DNA of 64,000 bases from contig JBGTQJ010000001.1 of NCBI GenBank assembly GCA_041941305.1, positions 62,001 through 126,000 on the forward strand, in the 5' to 3' direction. This DNA comes from JANSWP01 sp041941305 (GTDB lineage Bacteria > Bacteroidota > Bacteroidia > Chitinophagales > Saprospiraceae). The translations under genes and the position numbers were made by a program. Shown here piece by piece: positions 44,469 to 54,527 of the stretch. A model generated the notes under the pieces. That model was given only the letters and a program-made list of their open reading frames with translations, had not been told where the DNA came from and did no database searches. How positions within the stretch are numbered: the stretch's first letter is position 1; every line of letters starts with the position of its first letter.

Positions 44469-47400
44469 ATGAAAAAGCTGAAAGTCTTTTTATTAGCCTT
44501 AGCTGCTATCATTGCCACCACATTTTTAATCAGTTTTCAAACCAACACCAAACCGATGCTTGATTTAGAAAATGACAATTATGAAGCGCATTGGAAAACC
44601 ATTGATTCGCTGGAGCATCAGGGGCTTCCCAAATCTGCGCTTGAAAATGTCTTACTAATTTACGAAAAAGCCAAATCCGAAGAAAATGCGGCACAAATCA
44701 TTAAGTGTCTGATTTACAGAGGAAAATATGAAAGTCAATTAGAGGAAGATGGATTGGTCAATGCCATCTTCAAGTGGGAGACAGAAATAGAAACCGCCAA
44801 ATTCCCTGTAAAACAAATGCTCCAATCAATGCTCGCCGAGATGTATCAGGGCTATTTGAATAACAATCGCTGGCGATTTCAAAATAGAACCGAAACTGGT
44901 GAATTCAAAAAAGAAGATATTCGAACCTGGACAATTGAACAATTGATAGATAAAAGCGGAGAATTGTATAAGGCTTCTTTGTCAGAAAAAGGAACACAAA
45001 AAGTTAAATTGGAGGATTTTGATGCGATATTGTATAATGGAGACAACTCAATGGGTATGCGCCCTACCCTCTTTGACTTTTTAGCACATCGCGCTATTGA
45101 TTATTTCATGAACGAGCAGGCTCATTTGACACAACCTGCTTACAAGTTTTATATAGACAATCCGGAATATTTCAGTCGTGGGAAGGATTTTGCCAATATC
45201 AAAATTGAAACAAAAGACACCGATTCCTATAAGTACCAAACGCTTTTACTCTTTCAGGATTTGATAAAATTTCGGTTACAGGACGAAAATGTAGCCACCC
45301 TGGGAGATGTGGAATTAAAACTCTGGAAATTCCTCTATGACAACTCCATTTCCGGAACAAAAGCCACAGAATACGACAGCATATTGCAGTGGGCTGCTGC
45401 ACATTATACTTCCCATCCTATTGCAAGCGAGTTCTATTACCAAAGAGCAAGTTTGAAATATGAATTAGGTCAAAATTATCAACCCAATCCCGATGAAGCG
45501 GGAAAATGGCTATGGAAACAAGCATTGGAAATTTGTGAAAAAGGAATTGAAATTCATCCAAAATCCATCGGAGCAAATCTTTGCAAAAGTTTAAAAATAT
45601 CTATTCTGCATAAATCTATCAATATTCAAGCAGAACAAGTCAATTTACCCAATGCTCCATTTTTGACTGCTGTGGATTACCAAAACACGTCCAAAGTATT
45701 TGTGAAGGTCATTCGCATGAATGAAGAGCGACTAGAAAAATATCAGGAGCAACAACAAGGACGGGACAGAGAGCAGCAAATCATTGCTTATTTCAACAGT
45801 TTACCCAGCACCCAGACGCATACCATCGACCTGTTGGATGATGGAGACTATCGACAACATTCAACAGAAATCAAGATCGACAAATTGCCCTACGGTCACT
45901 TTGTCATTATGGTTTCTGACAATCAGCAATTTACAAAAGAAAAGGGTGCAGTAGGATTCTTGTTCACGACCATTTCCAACCTCGGTTTCTGGCAAAGAAC
46001 AGATATTGAAAACAGGAATGAATTTTTCGTTTTTGACAGGAGATATGGAACTCCCCAAAATGATGTTAAAGCGGAGTATTATACCCAACATTACAATAGC
46101 ATTCAGAGAAAATATGAATACCGCAAAGAGGGAGAAGGCTGGACAGACGCAGATGGTTTTGTTTTAGCCAATCTGGGAAAAGACAAAAATTTCAGGGTAC
46201 TTTTCCAAAAAGGTCGGGATAGTTTATTCTTAGGTGACCATTTTTACAATTATCGGTACAGGCACAATCCCCGCACCATTGAAACTATGCATTTTTTCCT
46301 GGACCGCGCCATCTATCGTCCAGGTCAAACCATTTATTTTAAAGGAATTTTGGTTGAAAAAGACCCGGAAGGGATGCCTCGAATTTTGGCCAACCAAAAA
46401 ATTTCCGTCTTCTTTCAAGATGCCAATCACCAACAAGTGGAAAGACTGGATTTAACAACCAATGAATATGGCACCGTCAATGGAACTTTCATTGCACCAA
46501 AAACTGGGCTACTGGGAAGTATGAGCATTTATGCGAATACCTCACCGTCAAGAAGTTCCAAATATTTTAGAGTGGAGGAATACAAGCGCCCTAAATTTGA
46601 AGTTGGTTTTGATCCTCTGAAGGAAAGTTACCGCCTGGATGAAGAGGTACTTATAACTGGATTTGCCAAGGCTTATGCCGGAAGCAACATAGATGGAGCA
46701 AAAGTGAGCTATCGGGTGGTTCGGGAAGTTCGTTTCCCCTGGCTACCCTGGTGGTATTTCCGTAGGGGCTACAATCCCTGGAACAGCGAAAGCATGGAAA
46801 TTGTGAATGGGACAACCCAAACAGATGCTGAAGGAAAATTTGAAGTCAAATTCACCGCATTGCCAGATCGATCAATCCCAGCGGACAAAAAACCTGAATT
46901 CAGATATACCGTTTATGCCGATGTGATAGATATTACTGGTGAAACCCATTCCAGTCAAACATCCATAAGAGTAGGTACAGTCGCCTTGGATCTTTCTGTA
47001 ACAGATATTCGATTGGGATCTGTTGAATCTTTGGATTCCATTGAAATCTTTAGTAAAAACCTGAATGGACAATTTGAACCAGCAACTGGTAGTTTGAAAA
47101 TCGAACTTCTGGAAGCTCCGAAACAGACTTTTACAGATCGATTTTGGGCAAAGCCAGACAAACCAGTTCTTGAAAAAAATCTGTTCAAACGATTATTTCC
47201 AAATTTTGCATATCAGGATGAAGATGAGTATCAAAATTGGCCCACCAAAAAAATGGTGCATGCGATAGATTTTGATACGGAAAAGTCAACAAATATTGAT
47301 TTGTCCTATTTAGATTTTGAAGCCGGTAAATATGCTTTGACGATTGTTTCAGAGGACAAATACGGAATGCCGGTCGAGCTCCAAAAGTATTTTGACCTGT

Positions 47401-50400
47401 ATGATTTAAAAAACAAGAAATTACCTGCTCCAGAAGTGGGTTGGCACATTTTAGAAAAATCCAACTATCAACCCGGCGAAACAGCTGAAATTTACCTTGG
47501 TACTTCAGAGAAAAAGTTAATGGTTCTTTTTGAGGTCGAAAAAGACCAAAGCATAATCAGTCGCAAATGGCTGGAAATCGGTGATTTGAAAAAAGAGACC
47601 TTAAAGATTGAAGCATCCGACAGGGGCAATGTACATTATCATTATAGCTATGCGCAGCAAAACCGCAGTTTCAATAATCAGGGAACCCTAGCCGTACCAT
47701 GGTCCAATAAAGAATTGAGCATCGAATATGGCACTTTTCGGGACAAACTATTACCAGGGCAGGAAGAAGAATGGCTGATTAAAATCAAAGGACCCAAAGG
47801 CGAAAAAGTGGCTGCTGAAATGGTTGCTGGAATGTATGATGCTTCTCTGGATGTTTTCGCTCCAAATAATTGGGGAATGCGTCTTTTCCCGACCAGTTAT
47901 GCAAGAAGAGGATTGAGGCATCGGGGATATGCAAGTCACAGCGGGCAATTTTACACAAATTACCATGATGGTTACTCCGGTTTTTCTTCAAAGTCCTATA
48001 AAAGATTGAACTGGTTTAATTTTCATTTTTATGAAAATAGAAGACACTGGGCTTTGGCAGGTGAAGTCAGAACTGACATGGCTATGTCTCGTGCTGCGTC
48101 TCCGCCAGCCGCAGTTATGGAAGACGCTGCAATGGATGAAGTTGTTGTTCAAGAGCTGGGCTTTACTTCCAGGGCAGAAAAATTAGAGCTGCGTGGCTCT
48201 CGTTCCAAGTCTAAAGAGCAATATATAGATGGTGTTCGTGTAGAGGGCAGAGCTTTGGATACAAAAACTGATGACATTGATCTTAATGCGGAAAATCCAG
48301 ACTTTTCCAATGTTAAAGTCCGAACAAATCTCAACGAAACTGTCTTTTTCTTCCCCAACTTAATGACGGATGAAGCTGGCAATGTCCTTATTAAATTTAC
48401 TATGAATGAGGCATTGACGAAATGGAAATTTCTGGGACTGGCGCATACCAAAGATCTGAAAATTGGAGCCACAACCAATGAAGTTGTCACTCAAAAAGAC
48501 CTCATGGTGATGCCCAATCCACCCAGGTTTTTCAGAGAACACGATCAAATTGAATTTACTGCTAAAGTGGTCAATTTGAGTGAAGACACCTTGAACGGGA
48601 ACTACAAGCTGGAATTAAAGAATGCAATGACAGGCATGGATGTTTTTTCAGAGGATCTGTCAACTCTGCTTCCAAGAAAATTTGAGAATTTGGAACCAGG
48701 AGCATCTCAATTAATGTCCTGGCGCTTTAAAGTACCAGATGTCAGTGAGGTGCCAATGATTGAGCATACCGTTTTTGCTCAGGCTGGTGATTTTTCAGAT
48801 GCAGAGCGAAGTGCAGCACCTGTACTGTCCAATCGCATGCTGGTGACGGAAACCAAGCCTTTGCCAGTAAGAGGCAATGAATCCAAGGTCTTCACTTTCC
48901 AAAGTTTGAGAGATAATACTTCCACCACGCTTAAACACCATGCCTTCACTTTGGAGTTTACTCAAAACCCAGCCTGGTATGCCGTACAGGCATTGCCGTA
49001 TTTGATGGAATATCCATATGAATGTACAGAGCAGATTTTTAACCGTTATTATGCCAATTCATTAGCGACTTCGGTTGCCAATTCGCATCCGAAGATCAAG
49101 GCAGTCTTTGATAAGTGGCGGGATTATCAGCCTGAGGCACTACTTTCCAATTTGTCCAAAAATCAGGAATTGAAAACAGCCTTGCTGGAAGAAACCCCAT
49201 GGGTATTGAATGCTCAAATTGAAGAGTTGCAAAAGAAGAACATCGCTTTGTTGTTCGACTTGAATCGAATGAGCTACGAGCAGGAAATTGCCCTGGCAAA
49301 ACTGGCAGAGCGGCAATTGGCAAATGGCGGCTGGGCCTGGTTCCCAGGAGGACGGGATAACTGGTACATTACTCAGTATGTAGTTGAAGGGATGGGGCAT
49401 TTGGATAAACTGAGCGTAAAATCTGTAACTCAGGATACCAAAACATGGGGTGCGGTTCAAAACGCTATTCGGTATTGTGATGCCAGAATGTTGGAAATGT
49501 ATGAAGATTTGGAATATCTGGTCAAACAGGGAAAAGCCAAATGGGAAGATGATCATTTGAACAACATGGCGATTCACTATCTATACTCCAGAACTTTCTT
49601 CCTCGAAGATGAATCTGCCAAAGCCAGCTTGGGGGATGATCGTTCTGGAAAGGGCAGAAAGTATGTCGCACTTGAGGGCAAGTCGAAAACTGTTTTTGAC
49701 TACTACCTCAGGCAAGCAGAAACATACTGGCTCAAAAAGGGAATGTATCAGGAAGGGATGCTTTCACTGGCTTTGCATCGAATGGCAAAGGGTGAAACAA
49801 CCGCCAAAATGGTCAAAAGCTTCAAAGAACGGAGCCTGACACACGAAGAGTTGGGCATGTATTGGAAAAGTCCATCTGGCTATATGTGGTACGAATTGCC
49901 CATCGAAACCCATTCGCTGATGATTGAAGTATTTGAAGAAGTTGCAGATGATGCCAAATCGGTTGATGATTTGAAAGTTTGGTTGTTGAAGAACAAACAA
50001 ACCAATCATTGGAAAACGACCAAGGCAACTTCATCAGCGGTTTATGCACTTTTGATTTCTGGCGATAACTGGTTGGTAGAAGATGCACCTTTGGAAATTG
50101 ATTTGGGGATTTCCGACTGGCAGTCGGAACTACATTCAGCACAAAAAAATGCAGAGGCAGGTACGGGCTACTTCAAAGTTCGATTTGATGGGGATGAGGT
50201 TACAAAAGCAGCTGGAACTATCAAAATCAAGAATCCAAACAATCACCCAGCCTGGGGTGCTGCCTACTGGCAATATTTTGAGCAATTGGACAAAATTGAG
50301 ACTTTTGAAGAAACGCCACTTACTTTGAAAAAGCAACTCTTCAAAGTAGAAAACAGTCCAACGGGGGAAGTGATGACTCCAATCTCAGAGGGAGAAAAAT

Positions 50401-50735
50401 TGGAACCTGGTGACAAGTTGCATGTCCGGATTGAACTGAGGGTAGATCGCAGCATGGAGTATGTCCACATGAAAGACATGCGCGCCAGTGGTTTTGAGCC
50501 AATGAACGTCTATAGTCGTTACAAATGGCAAGGTGGATTGGGCTACTACGAAAGTACACGCGATGCCTCTACGAATTTCTTTTTTAGTCGTTTGCCCAAG
50601 GGAACCCATGTTTTTGAATATCCATTAAGAGTTATCCACAAGGGTGATTTTTCGAATGGGGTAACGACGATTCAGTGTATGTATGCGCCTGAGTTTACAA
50701 GTCATTCTGAGGGGATACGAGTGGAGGTGGAATAA
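44469..50735 (+). CDS. Alpha-2-macroglobulin family protein, MG2/A2M type, with CxEQ thioester
   Basis: 2088 residues from ATG 44469 (signal-anchor KKLKVFLLALAAIIATTFLI); the 34-residue upstream extension is not preferred. Helical repeats lead (about 40-430), then macroglobulin domains: MHFFLDRAIYRPGQTIYFKG (MG2), VEEYKRPKFEV, NYQPGETAEIYLG, and the A2M block with TKWKFLGLAHTKDL. The segment YPYECTEQIFNRYY holds the Cys1519-x-Glu-Gln1522 thioester motif, so a covalent trap is likely functional. Around 1217-1265 an inserted stretch (EVVVQELGFTSRAEK, QYIDGVRVEG) looks like a TonB-plug element. Proposed role: periplasmic or surface protease trap. A strong terminator follows. Confidence 0.88.
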   Translation: MKKLKVFLLALAAIIATTFLISFQTNTKPMLDLENDNYEAHWKTIDSLEHQGLPKSALENVLLIYEKAKSEENAAQIIKCLIYRGKYESQLEEDGLVNAIFKWETEIETAKFPVKQMLQSMLAEMYQGYLNNNRWRFQNRTETGEFKKEDIRTWTIEQLIDKSGELYKASLSEKGTQKVKLEDFDAILYNGDNSMGMRPTLFDFLAHRAIDYFMNEQAHLTQPAYKFYIDNPEYFSRGKDFANIKIETKDTDSYKYQTLLLFQDLIKFRLQDENVATLGDVELKLWKFLYDNSISGTKATEYDSILQWAAAHYTSHPIASEFYYQRASLKYELGQNYQPNPDEAGKWLWKQALEICEKGIEIHPKSIGANLCKSLKISILHKSINIQAEQVNLPNAPFLTAVDYQNTSKVFVKVIRMNEERLEKYQEQQQGRDREQQIIAYFNSLPSTQTHTIDLLDDGDYRQHSTEIKIDKLPYGHFVIMVSDNQQFTKEKGAVGFLFTTISNLGFWQRTDIENRNEFFVFDRRYGTPQNDVKAEYYTQHYNSIQRKYEYRKEGEGWTDADGFVLANLGKDKNFRVLFQKGRDSLFLGDHFYNYRYRHNPRTIETMHFFLDRAIYRPGQTIYFKGILVEKDPEGMPRILANQKISVFFQDANHQQVERLDLTTNEYGTVNGTFIAPKTGLLGSMSIYANTSPSRSSKYFRVEEYKRPKFEVGFDPLKESYRLDEEVLITGFAKAYAGSNIDGAKVSYRVVREVRFPWLPWWYFRRGYNPWNSESMEIVNGTTQTDAEGKFEVKFTALPDRSIPADKKPEFRYTVYADVIDITGETHSSQTSIRVGTVALDLSVTDIRLGSVESLDSIEIFSKNLNGQFEPATGSLKIELLEAPKQTFTDRFWAKPDKPVLEKNLFKRLFPNFAYQDEDEYQNWPTKKMVHAIDFDTEKSTNIDLSYLDFEAGKYALTIVSEDKYGMPVELQKYFDLYDLKNKKLPAPEVGWHILEKSNYQPGETAEIYLGTSEKKLMVLFEVEKDQSIISRKWLEIGDLKKETLKIEASDRGNVHYHYSYAQQNRSFNNQGTLAVPWSNKELSIEYGTFRDKLLPGQEEEWLIKIKGPKGEKVAAEMVAGMYDASLDVFAPNNWGMRLFPTSYARRGLRHRGYASHSGQFYTNYHDGYSGFSSKSYKRLNWFNFHFYENRRHWALAGEVRTDMAMSRAASPPAAVMEDAAMDEVVVQELGFTSRAEKLELRGSRSKSKEQYIDGVRVEGRALDTKTDDIDLNAENPDFSNVKVRTNLNETVFFFPNLMTDEAGNVLIKFTMNEALTKWKFLGLAHTKDLKIGATTNEVVTQKDLMVMPNPPRFFREHDQIEFTAKVVNLSEDTLNGNYKLELKNAMTGMDVFSEDLSTLLPRKFENLEPGASQLMSWRFKVPDVSEVPMIEHTVFAQAGDFSDAERSAAPVLSNRMLVTETKPLPVRGNESKVFTFQSLRDNTSTTLKHHAFTLEFTQNPAWYAVQALPYLMEYPYECTEQIFNRYYANSLATSVANSHPKIKAVFDKWRDYQPEALLSNLSKNQELKTALLEETPWVLNAQIEELQKKNIALLFDLNRMSYEQEIALAKLAERQLANGGWAWFPGGRDNWYITQYVVEGMGHLDKLSVKSVTQDTKTWGAVQNAIRYCDARMLEMYEDLEYLVKQGKAKWEDDHLNNMAIHYLYSRTFFLEDESAKASLGDDRSGKGRKYVALEGKSKTVFDYYLRQAETYWLKKGMYQEGMLSLALHRMAKGETTAKMVKSFKERSLTHEELGMYWKSPSGYMWYELPIETHSLMIEVFEEVADDAKSVDDLKVWLLKNKQTNHWKTTKATSSAVYALLISGDNWLVEDAPLEIDLGISDWQSELHSAQKNAEAGTGYFKVRFDGDEVTKAAGTIKIKNPNNHPAWGAAYWQYFEQLDKIETFEETPLTLKKQLFKVENSPTGEVMTPISEGEKLEPGDKLHVRIELRVDRSMEYVHMKDMRASGFEPMNVYSRYKWQGGLGYYESTRDASTNFFFSRLPKGTHVFEYPLRVIHKGDFSNGVTTIQCMYAPEFTSHSEGIRVEVE

Positions 50736-50778
50736 TTGAAATAAACCGCCGCATTAACTGCGGCGGTTTATTTCAATT
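50734..50778 (+). terminator. Terminator after the alpha-2-macroglobulin gene
   Basis: A 20-bp perfect inverted repeat, 50734-50753 with 50759-50778, and a 5-nt loop. The core aaccgccgc/gcggcggtt is GC-rich and followed by tttatttc. It begins just before the stop codon of the 2088-aa gene, so it is well placed to end its transcript. Confidence 0.9.
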
Positions 50779-50915
50779 AAATTCTTATTCCTTGATTATT
50801 TTGGATTTAGAGTATGTTTAAATTTTTCCTGCCTGACAACCAACTATTCAGATGGTACTTTTTCCAATGATAAATTCTATTTTTGGCAATCCTTATTTAA
50901 AATAGAATTGACAAA

Positions 50916-52154
50916 ATGAAGCAATTATTTACACTTCTTATTCTTGGTTTTATTATCATCAATCTTGGCTCCGCTCAATCTTCCAAATCTGATGAGGAAT
51001 TAAGAGCCTTGGCTAATAAGCTGGCGCACAAATACATCATCACTGATGGACATGTAGATTTGCCATACCGTCTTCGCGTCCGAAATTTCAGATTGGAGCG
51101 GGAGTTCCTGGGTATTCCCATACAAACAGATGACGGAGATTTTGATTATGTAAGGGCTAAACAAGGAGGTCTGGACGCCCCCTTTATGTCCATTTTTATT
51201 CCTGCCAGGTATCAGCACGAAAGAGATGGTGGAGCCAAAAATCTGGCAGATACCTTGATCAATATGGTAGCAGGCATTGCAGAGGCACATCCGGATAAAT
51301 TTGCGATAACAACCTCAGTTAAGCAAGCCAAAAAGAATTTCAGGAAAGGAATCATTTCCCTACCAATGGGCATGGAAAATGGGGCTCCTATTGAGGGCGA
51401 TTTAAAAAACGTGGCTTATTTCCACAAAAGAGGCATTAGATACATCACCTTAACTCACTCAAAAGACAATCATATTTGTGATTCGAGTTATGATACTACT
51501 GGAACCTGGAAGGGCTTGAGTCCCTTTGGCGTAGAGGTAGTAAAGGAAATGAACCGAGTGGGCATCATGGTAGATATTTCCCATGTTTCGGACAATACTT
51601 TTTGGCAGGTGATGGATTTGACAGACGTGCCTTGTATTGCCTCCCATTCTTCTTGTAGAAAGTTTACACCAGGTTTTGAAAGAAATATGGACGATGATAT
51701 GATCAAACGGCTGGGAGAAGAAGGAGGCGTAATACAAATCAATTTCGGTTCCTCTTTTCTGGATGGAAAAATTTCAAAAAATAGAGACAGTTTAAGAGCA
51801 GAACTCAATAAGATTCTTGAGGCAGAGGGATTGAAAAGAAGAGACGATGCTGCAAAACCTATCATCGCAGAATTTCAGAAAAAACACAGAGATGATTTAT
51901 TTGCAGATTTGGATATAGTGGCAGACCACATCGATCACGTTGTAAAAATAGCTGGCATTGATCACGTGGGTTTTGGTTCTGATTATGATGGTGTTGGAGA
52001 TTCATTACCTACAGGTTTAAAAGATGTTTCGGCATTCCCTAATTTAATATATACCCTTTTAAAGAGAGGTTATTCTAAAAAAGACATCGCCAAGATTTGT
52101 TACAAAAATGTATTCAGAGTTTGGCGAGCAGTGGAAAAGGCAGCTAGGGGTTAA
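50916..52154 (+). CDS. Membrane dipeptidase-type metallopeptidase (family M19)
   Basis: A 412-residue zinc dipeptidase with a signal peptide (1-20, ending LGSAQ), so exported to periplasm or surface. The TIM-barrel motifs of M19 are clear: ITDGHVDLPYR (His46, Asp48), GMENGAPIEG with the bridging Glu, TLTHSKDNHICDS, MVDISHVSDNTFW, CIASHSSCR, and FGSDYDGVGD with the last metal Asp. The enzyme cleaves dipeptides, and some family members cleave beta-lactams. It is 180 bp downstream of the A2M gene after a terminator, so it has its own promoter. Physiological peptide substrate unknown. Confidence 0.92.
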   Translation: MKQLFTLLILGFIIINLGSAQSSKSDEELRALANKLAHKYIITDGHVDLPYRLRVRNFRLEREFLGIPIQTDDGDFDYVRAKQGGLDAPFMSIFIPARYQHERDGGAKNLADTLINMVAGIAEAHPDKFAITTSVKQAKKNFRKGIISLPMGMENGAPIEGDLKNVAYFHKRGIRYITLTHSKDNHICDSSYDTTGTWKGLSPFGVEVVKEMNRVGIMVDISHVSDNTFWQVMDLTDVPCIASHSSCRKFTPGFERNMDDDMIKRLGEEGGVIQINFGSSFLDGKISKNRDSLRAELNKILEAEGLKRRDDAAKPIIAEFQKKHRDDLFADLDIVADHIDHVVKIAGIDHVGFGSDYDGVGDSLPTGLKDVSAFPNLIYTLLKRGYSKKDIAKICYKNVFRVWRAVEKAARG

Positions 52155-52173
52155 GGAATGAGAGAATCAATTT

Positions 52174-52201
52174 AAGTTGCGAACAACAAAGTTCGCAACT
52201 T
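52174..52201. terminator. Hairpin after the M19 gene
   Basis: aagttgcgaac (52174-52184) and gttcgcaactt (52191-52201) pair exactly over 11 bp with a 6-nt loop. It lies 20 bp past the M19 stop. The gttgcgaac motif matches the outer end of the multi-hairpin element at 20755-20895, so it may be a related repeat reused as a terminator. Confidence 0.7.
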
Positions 52202-52223
52202 GTGTTAACTATTCATTATAAAA

Positions 52224-52610
52224 ATGGTTTCAAAAACACGTTTAAATGACGCTTTTGGGGAATTGATTTATGCTGTGGCACTTGCTGATGGATTGATTCA
52301 ACAGGAAGAGCTGGACAAAATTTCCGAGGTCTTGAAAAATCATTCCTGGGGGAAAGATATTCAATGGTCATTTGACTATGAAAGTCGCAAAGGGAATGAT
52401 CCAAAAGATGCTTACGAAAAAGCCTTGGATGTCTTGAAAGAGCATGGACCTGATCCCGATTATGCATTCTTAATTCAAATCCTCGAGGAAATCGCACAGG
52501 CGAGTGATGGTGTAGACAAGGAAGAAAAGGAACTTATTGATGGTTTTCAGTCTTCTTTACGTGAACATTTTCTAAAATATCTCGATGAAAATGGATTGAT
52601 GACAAGTTAA
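52224..52610 (+). CDS. TerB-like (tellurite resistance/DjlA N-terminal type) protein
   Basis: A 128-residue, all-helical cytoplasmic protein. The opening LIYAVALADGLIQQEELDKISEVLKNH, a later EIAQASDGVDKEEKELIDGF and the acidic D.DGxI.xEEL.xI pattern in both halves match the TerB metal-binding fold (two helix pairs with acidic residues). Proteins of this type are linked to envelope stress and chemical resistance. It is alone here, with no TerC/D/E partners. Likely function unknown. Confidence 0.75.
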   Translation: MVSKTRLNDAFGELIYAVALADGLIQQEELDKISEVLKNHSWGKDIQWSFDYESRKGNDPKDAYEKALDVLKEHGPDPDYAFLIQILEEIAQASDGVDKEEKELIDGFQSSLREHFLKYLDENGLMTS

Positions 52611-52611
52611 T

Positions 52612-52711
52612 TCTGGGTACTGGGTACTGGGTACTGGTTGCTGGTAACTAGTACCTAGCAACCAGTACCCAGTACCCAGCAACCAGCAACCAGCAACCAG
52701 CAACCAGCAAA
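52612..52711. repeat. 7-bp tandem repeats forming an inverted pair, directly before a start codon
   Basis: From 52614 the unit tgggtac is repeated three times and passes into gttgctgg. After a short centre the complement follows (cagtacc units, then five cagcaac-type units), ending three bases before the ATG at 52714. Left and right halves pair over about 23 bp with one mismatch. The repeat occupies the whole ribosome-binding region of the TPR gene, so copy-number change could alter its translation. Confidence 0.8.
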
Positions 52712-52713
52712 AA

Positions 52714-53904
52714 ATGCACAATCGCTCTCATATACAAGAAGCTGAATTTTTCATCCAAACCAACCGTTGGAAAGATGCCCGAAAAGCTATAAAAGCTCAT
52801 TTGGAATCTGATTTTGAGGATGACTATGCCTTTGCTTTATTGGGGCTTTGTGAGATGGAACTCCACAACCCAAAAGCCGCCCAACGAGCATTGCAGAAGA
52901 GCCTCTCCCTCTACCCTGAAAATGATTATACCCACTTTTTAATTGCCCACCTGGAATTTGATAGGGAAAAATGGGAAAAAGCAGAAGCATCTGTTTTAAC
53001 CGCACTCGAAATCAATCCGAACAATCCTATGTATTTTAGTTTATTGGCCAGGATTCAATACAATAGTGGCAAACACCATAGTGGTCAAAAAGCTATTGAA
53101 GATGGATTAAAAATAGACCCCAATCATCCGGACTTATTGGAAATCAAGGCATTGTATCATTTGAGGTATAGCGAGTCTCCGGAAGCGGTTGAAAGTTTAA
53201 GACATGGACTCCAAGAAGATCCAGAGAATCCCCAATTACTTTATTTGATGGGCACCCATCATTTGGATAAGGGCAATCCCAAAAAGGCAAAAGCATTATT
53301 TGAATCGGCGTTAAGCAAAGATCCCAGTTTGGAAAATGCAAGAATGGGCTTGGTAGAAGCGCAAAAATCAAGTTCCTGGTTGTTTAGATTGTTTTTCAAC
53401 TATGGCTTTTCCAGGTGGCACTTAAAATTCGGATGGTGGATGATTTTATGGATAATCGTTGGTATCAAGACAGTCGCCTTTTGGGGTGCTTTCTTTGTGC
53501 TTTTCCTACTATTCACATGGTATGGAGATGTTTTGTACAATACGGTATTGCGTATTGGAAAACACAGTAGATTTCTTTTATCAGATTCCAAAATCATCCA
53601 ATCCAATTTTTTCCTGGCAGTCAATGGACTTATTCTACTAATAATCCTTATGGTTAATTTAACGGGAGATGAATACTTGTGGAAGGTTATGATAATCACC
53701 TGGATGGTCTTATTTATGGGACTCGCCTGGTTTCATGTGAGTTTGAAAAGGCAAAAAAATTCCATTCTGTTCACTTCCATTTTCCTTCTTGTACTTTCAT
53801 TTTTGGCATTTGCAACATGTGATCTTCCTGGATTTATAGTGACCTGTCTGGGGCTATTGGTATTATTTGGACTACTGTTTAGTTTTAGAGTAATAGGATG
53901 GTAG
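52714..53904 (+). CDS. TPR membrane protein, 396 aa
   Basis: The first 225 residues are tetratricopeptide repeats (DDYAFALLGLCEMELHNPKA, NDYTHFLIAHLEFDREKWEKA, NPMYFSLLARIQYNSGKHH, NPQLLYLMGTHHLDKGN). The rest has four or five membrane helices (about 250-275, 308-325, 328-345, 350-368, 372-392). A cytoplasmic TPR platform on a membrane anchor is implied, probably a scaffold for protein assemblies. It starts at ATG 52714 at the edge of the 7-bp repeat tract, and no normal Shine-Dalgarno is visible. The TerB-like gene upstream could be co-transcribed. Confidence 0.8.
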   Translation: MHNRSHIQEAEFFIQTNRWKDARKAIKAHLESDFEDDYAFALLGLCEMELHNPKAAQRALQKSLSLYPENDYTHFLIAHLEFDREKWEKAEASVLTALEINPNNPMYFSLLARIQYNSGKHHSGQKAIEDGLKIDPNHPDLLEIKALYHLRYSESPEAVESLRHGLQEDPENPQLLYLMGTHHLDKGNPKKAKALFESALSKDPSLENARMGLVEAQKSSSWLFRLFFNYGFSRWHLKFGWWMILWIIVGIKTVAFWGAFFVLFLLFTWYGDVLYNTVLRIGKHSRFLLSDSKIIQSNFFLAVNGLILLIILMVNLTGDEYLWKVMIITWMVLFMGLAWFHVSLKRQKNSILFTSIFLLVLSFLAFATCDLPGFIVTCLGLLVLFGLLFSFRVIGW

Positions 53905-53940
53905 TGCTTTTTCTTTTTCAAATAGCTTTGTCATCATTCC

Positions 53941-54110
53941 TTTTAAGCACCAAATCAAAATTATCTACAAGTAATTTTGGCTTCATTTTCTCCCTCACTT
54001 CGTTGAAAATACTCGTCAGAGCTTTGGCTATGTCTGCGTTTTTCGCCTTGTGAGGAAAAAAATGAATTCCAAAATTTTACTTATACATATTTATGTTTTG
54101 GTGCTTAAAA
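53941..54110. mobile_element. MITE-like element, copy 1 (170 bp)
   Basis: Ends ttttaagcaccaaa (53941-53954) and tttggtgcttaaaa (54097-54110) are exact 14-bp terminal inverted repeats. The arms keep pairing imperfectly inward for another 25 bp or more, so the element can fold as a long hairpin. A related 207-bp copy is at 56989-57195. Shared interior blocks are gagctttggctatg, ctgcgtttttcgcc and gaattccaaaattttac. No ORF inside; it would need a transposase in trans. Confidence 0.8.
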
Positions 54111-54527
54111 AAATAACACATAATAAACTGAAAACCAATGTATTAATCAGTCAAAATCTTTTATTTCTGAAAAAAATCACTATTTTTGTAAAAACAACAA
54201 TTACCACAGATTGGTAATAATTTATGCGTTAATAAGAGAAACTTTCAGGTTATAACAATAACCTAAATTTCCTCTCTGATCATCTTTTTATAATGCCTAT
54301 CTACAATAACCCAGCTGGGTTTATTGAATTTTAATGCTTGTTAAGCGCTGTTGCAGATAATATTCACTATTCAGCTTAGGTCGTGGGCAATTGCTGTATT
54401 GCTCCTATCACTGAGTGGATGAACACTTAATTGAGTAGGCAAGTCTATTATTCTCAACCATAAACACCGAATCAATTATCCTTCCTATTAACGCTATTGT
54501 AACAATTTGAAAAACCAACTGATAGCG
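54111..54527. other. Non-coding spacer
   Basis: AT-rich DNA without a supported gene, RNA or strong hairpin. It may carry the promoter for the cytochrome-like lipoprotein, but no clear TTTG/TAnnTTTG pair was assigned. Confidence 0.5.

Noticed and set aside
52612..52711. CRISPR-like repeats
   Set aside because: Units are 7 bp with no unique spacers; it is a simple tandem and inverted repeat.
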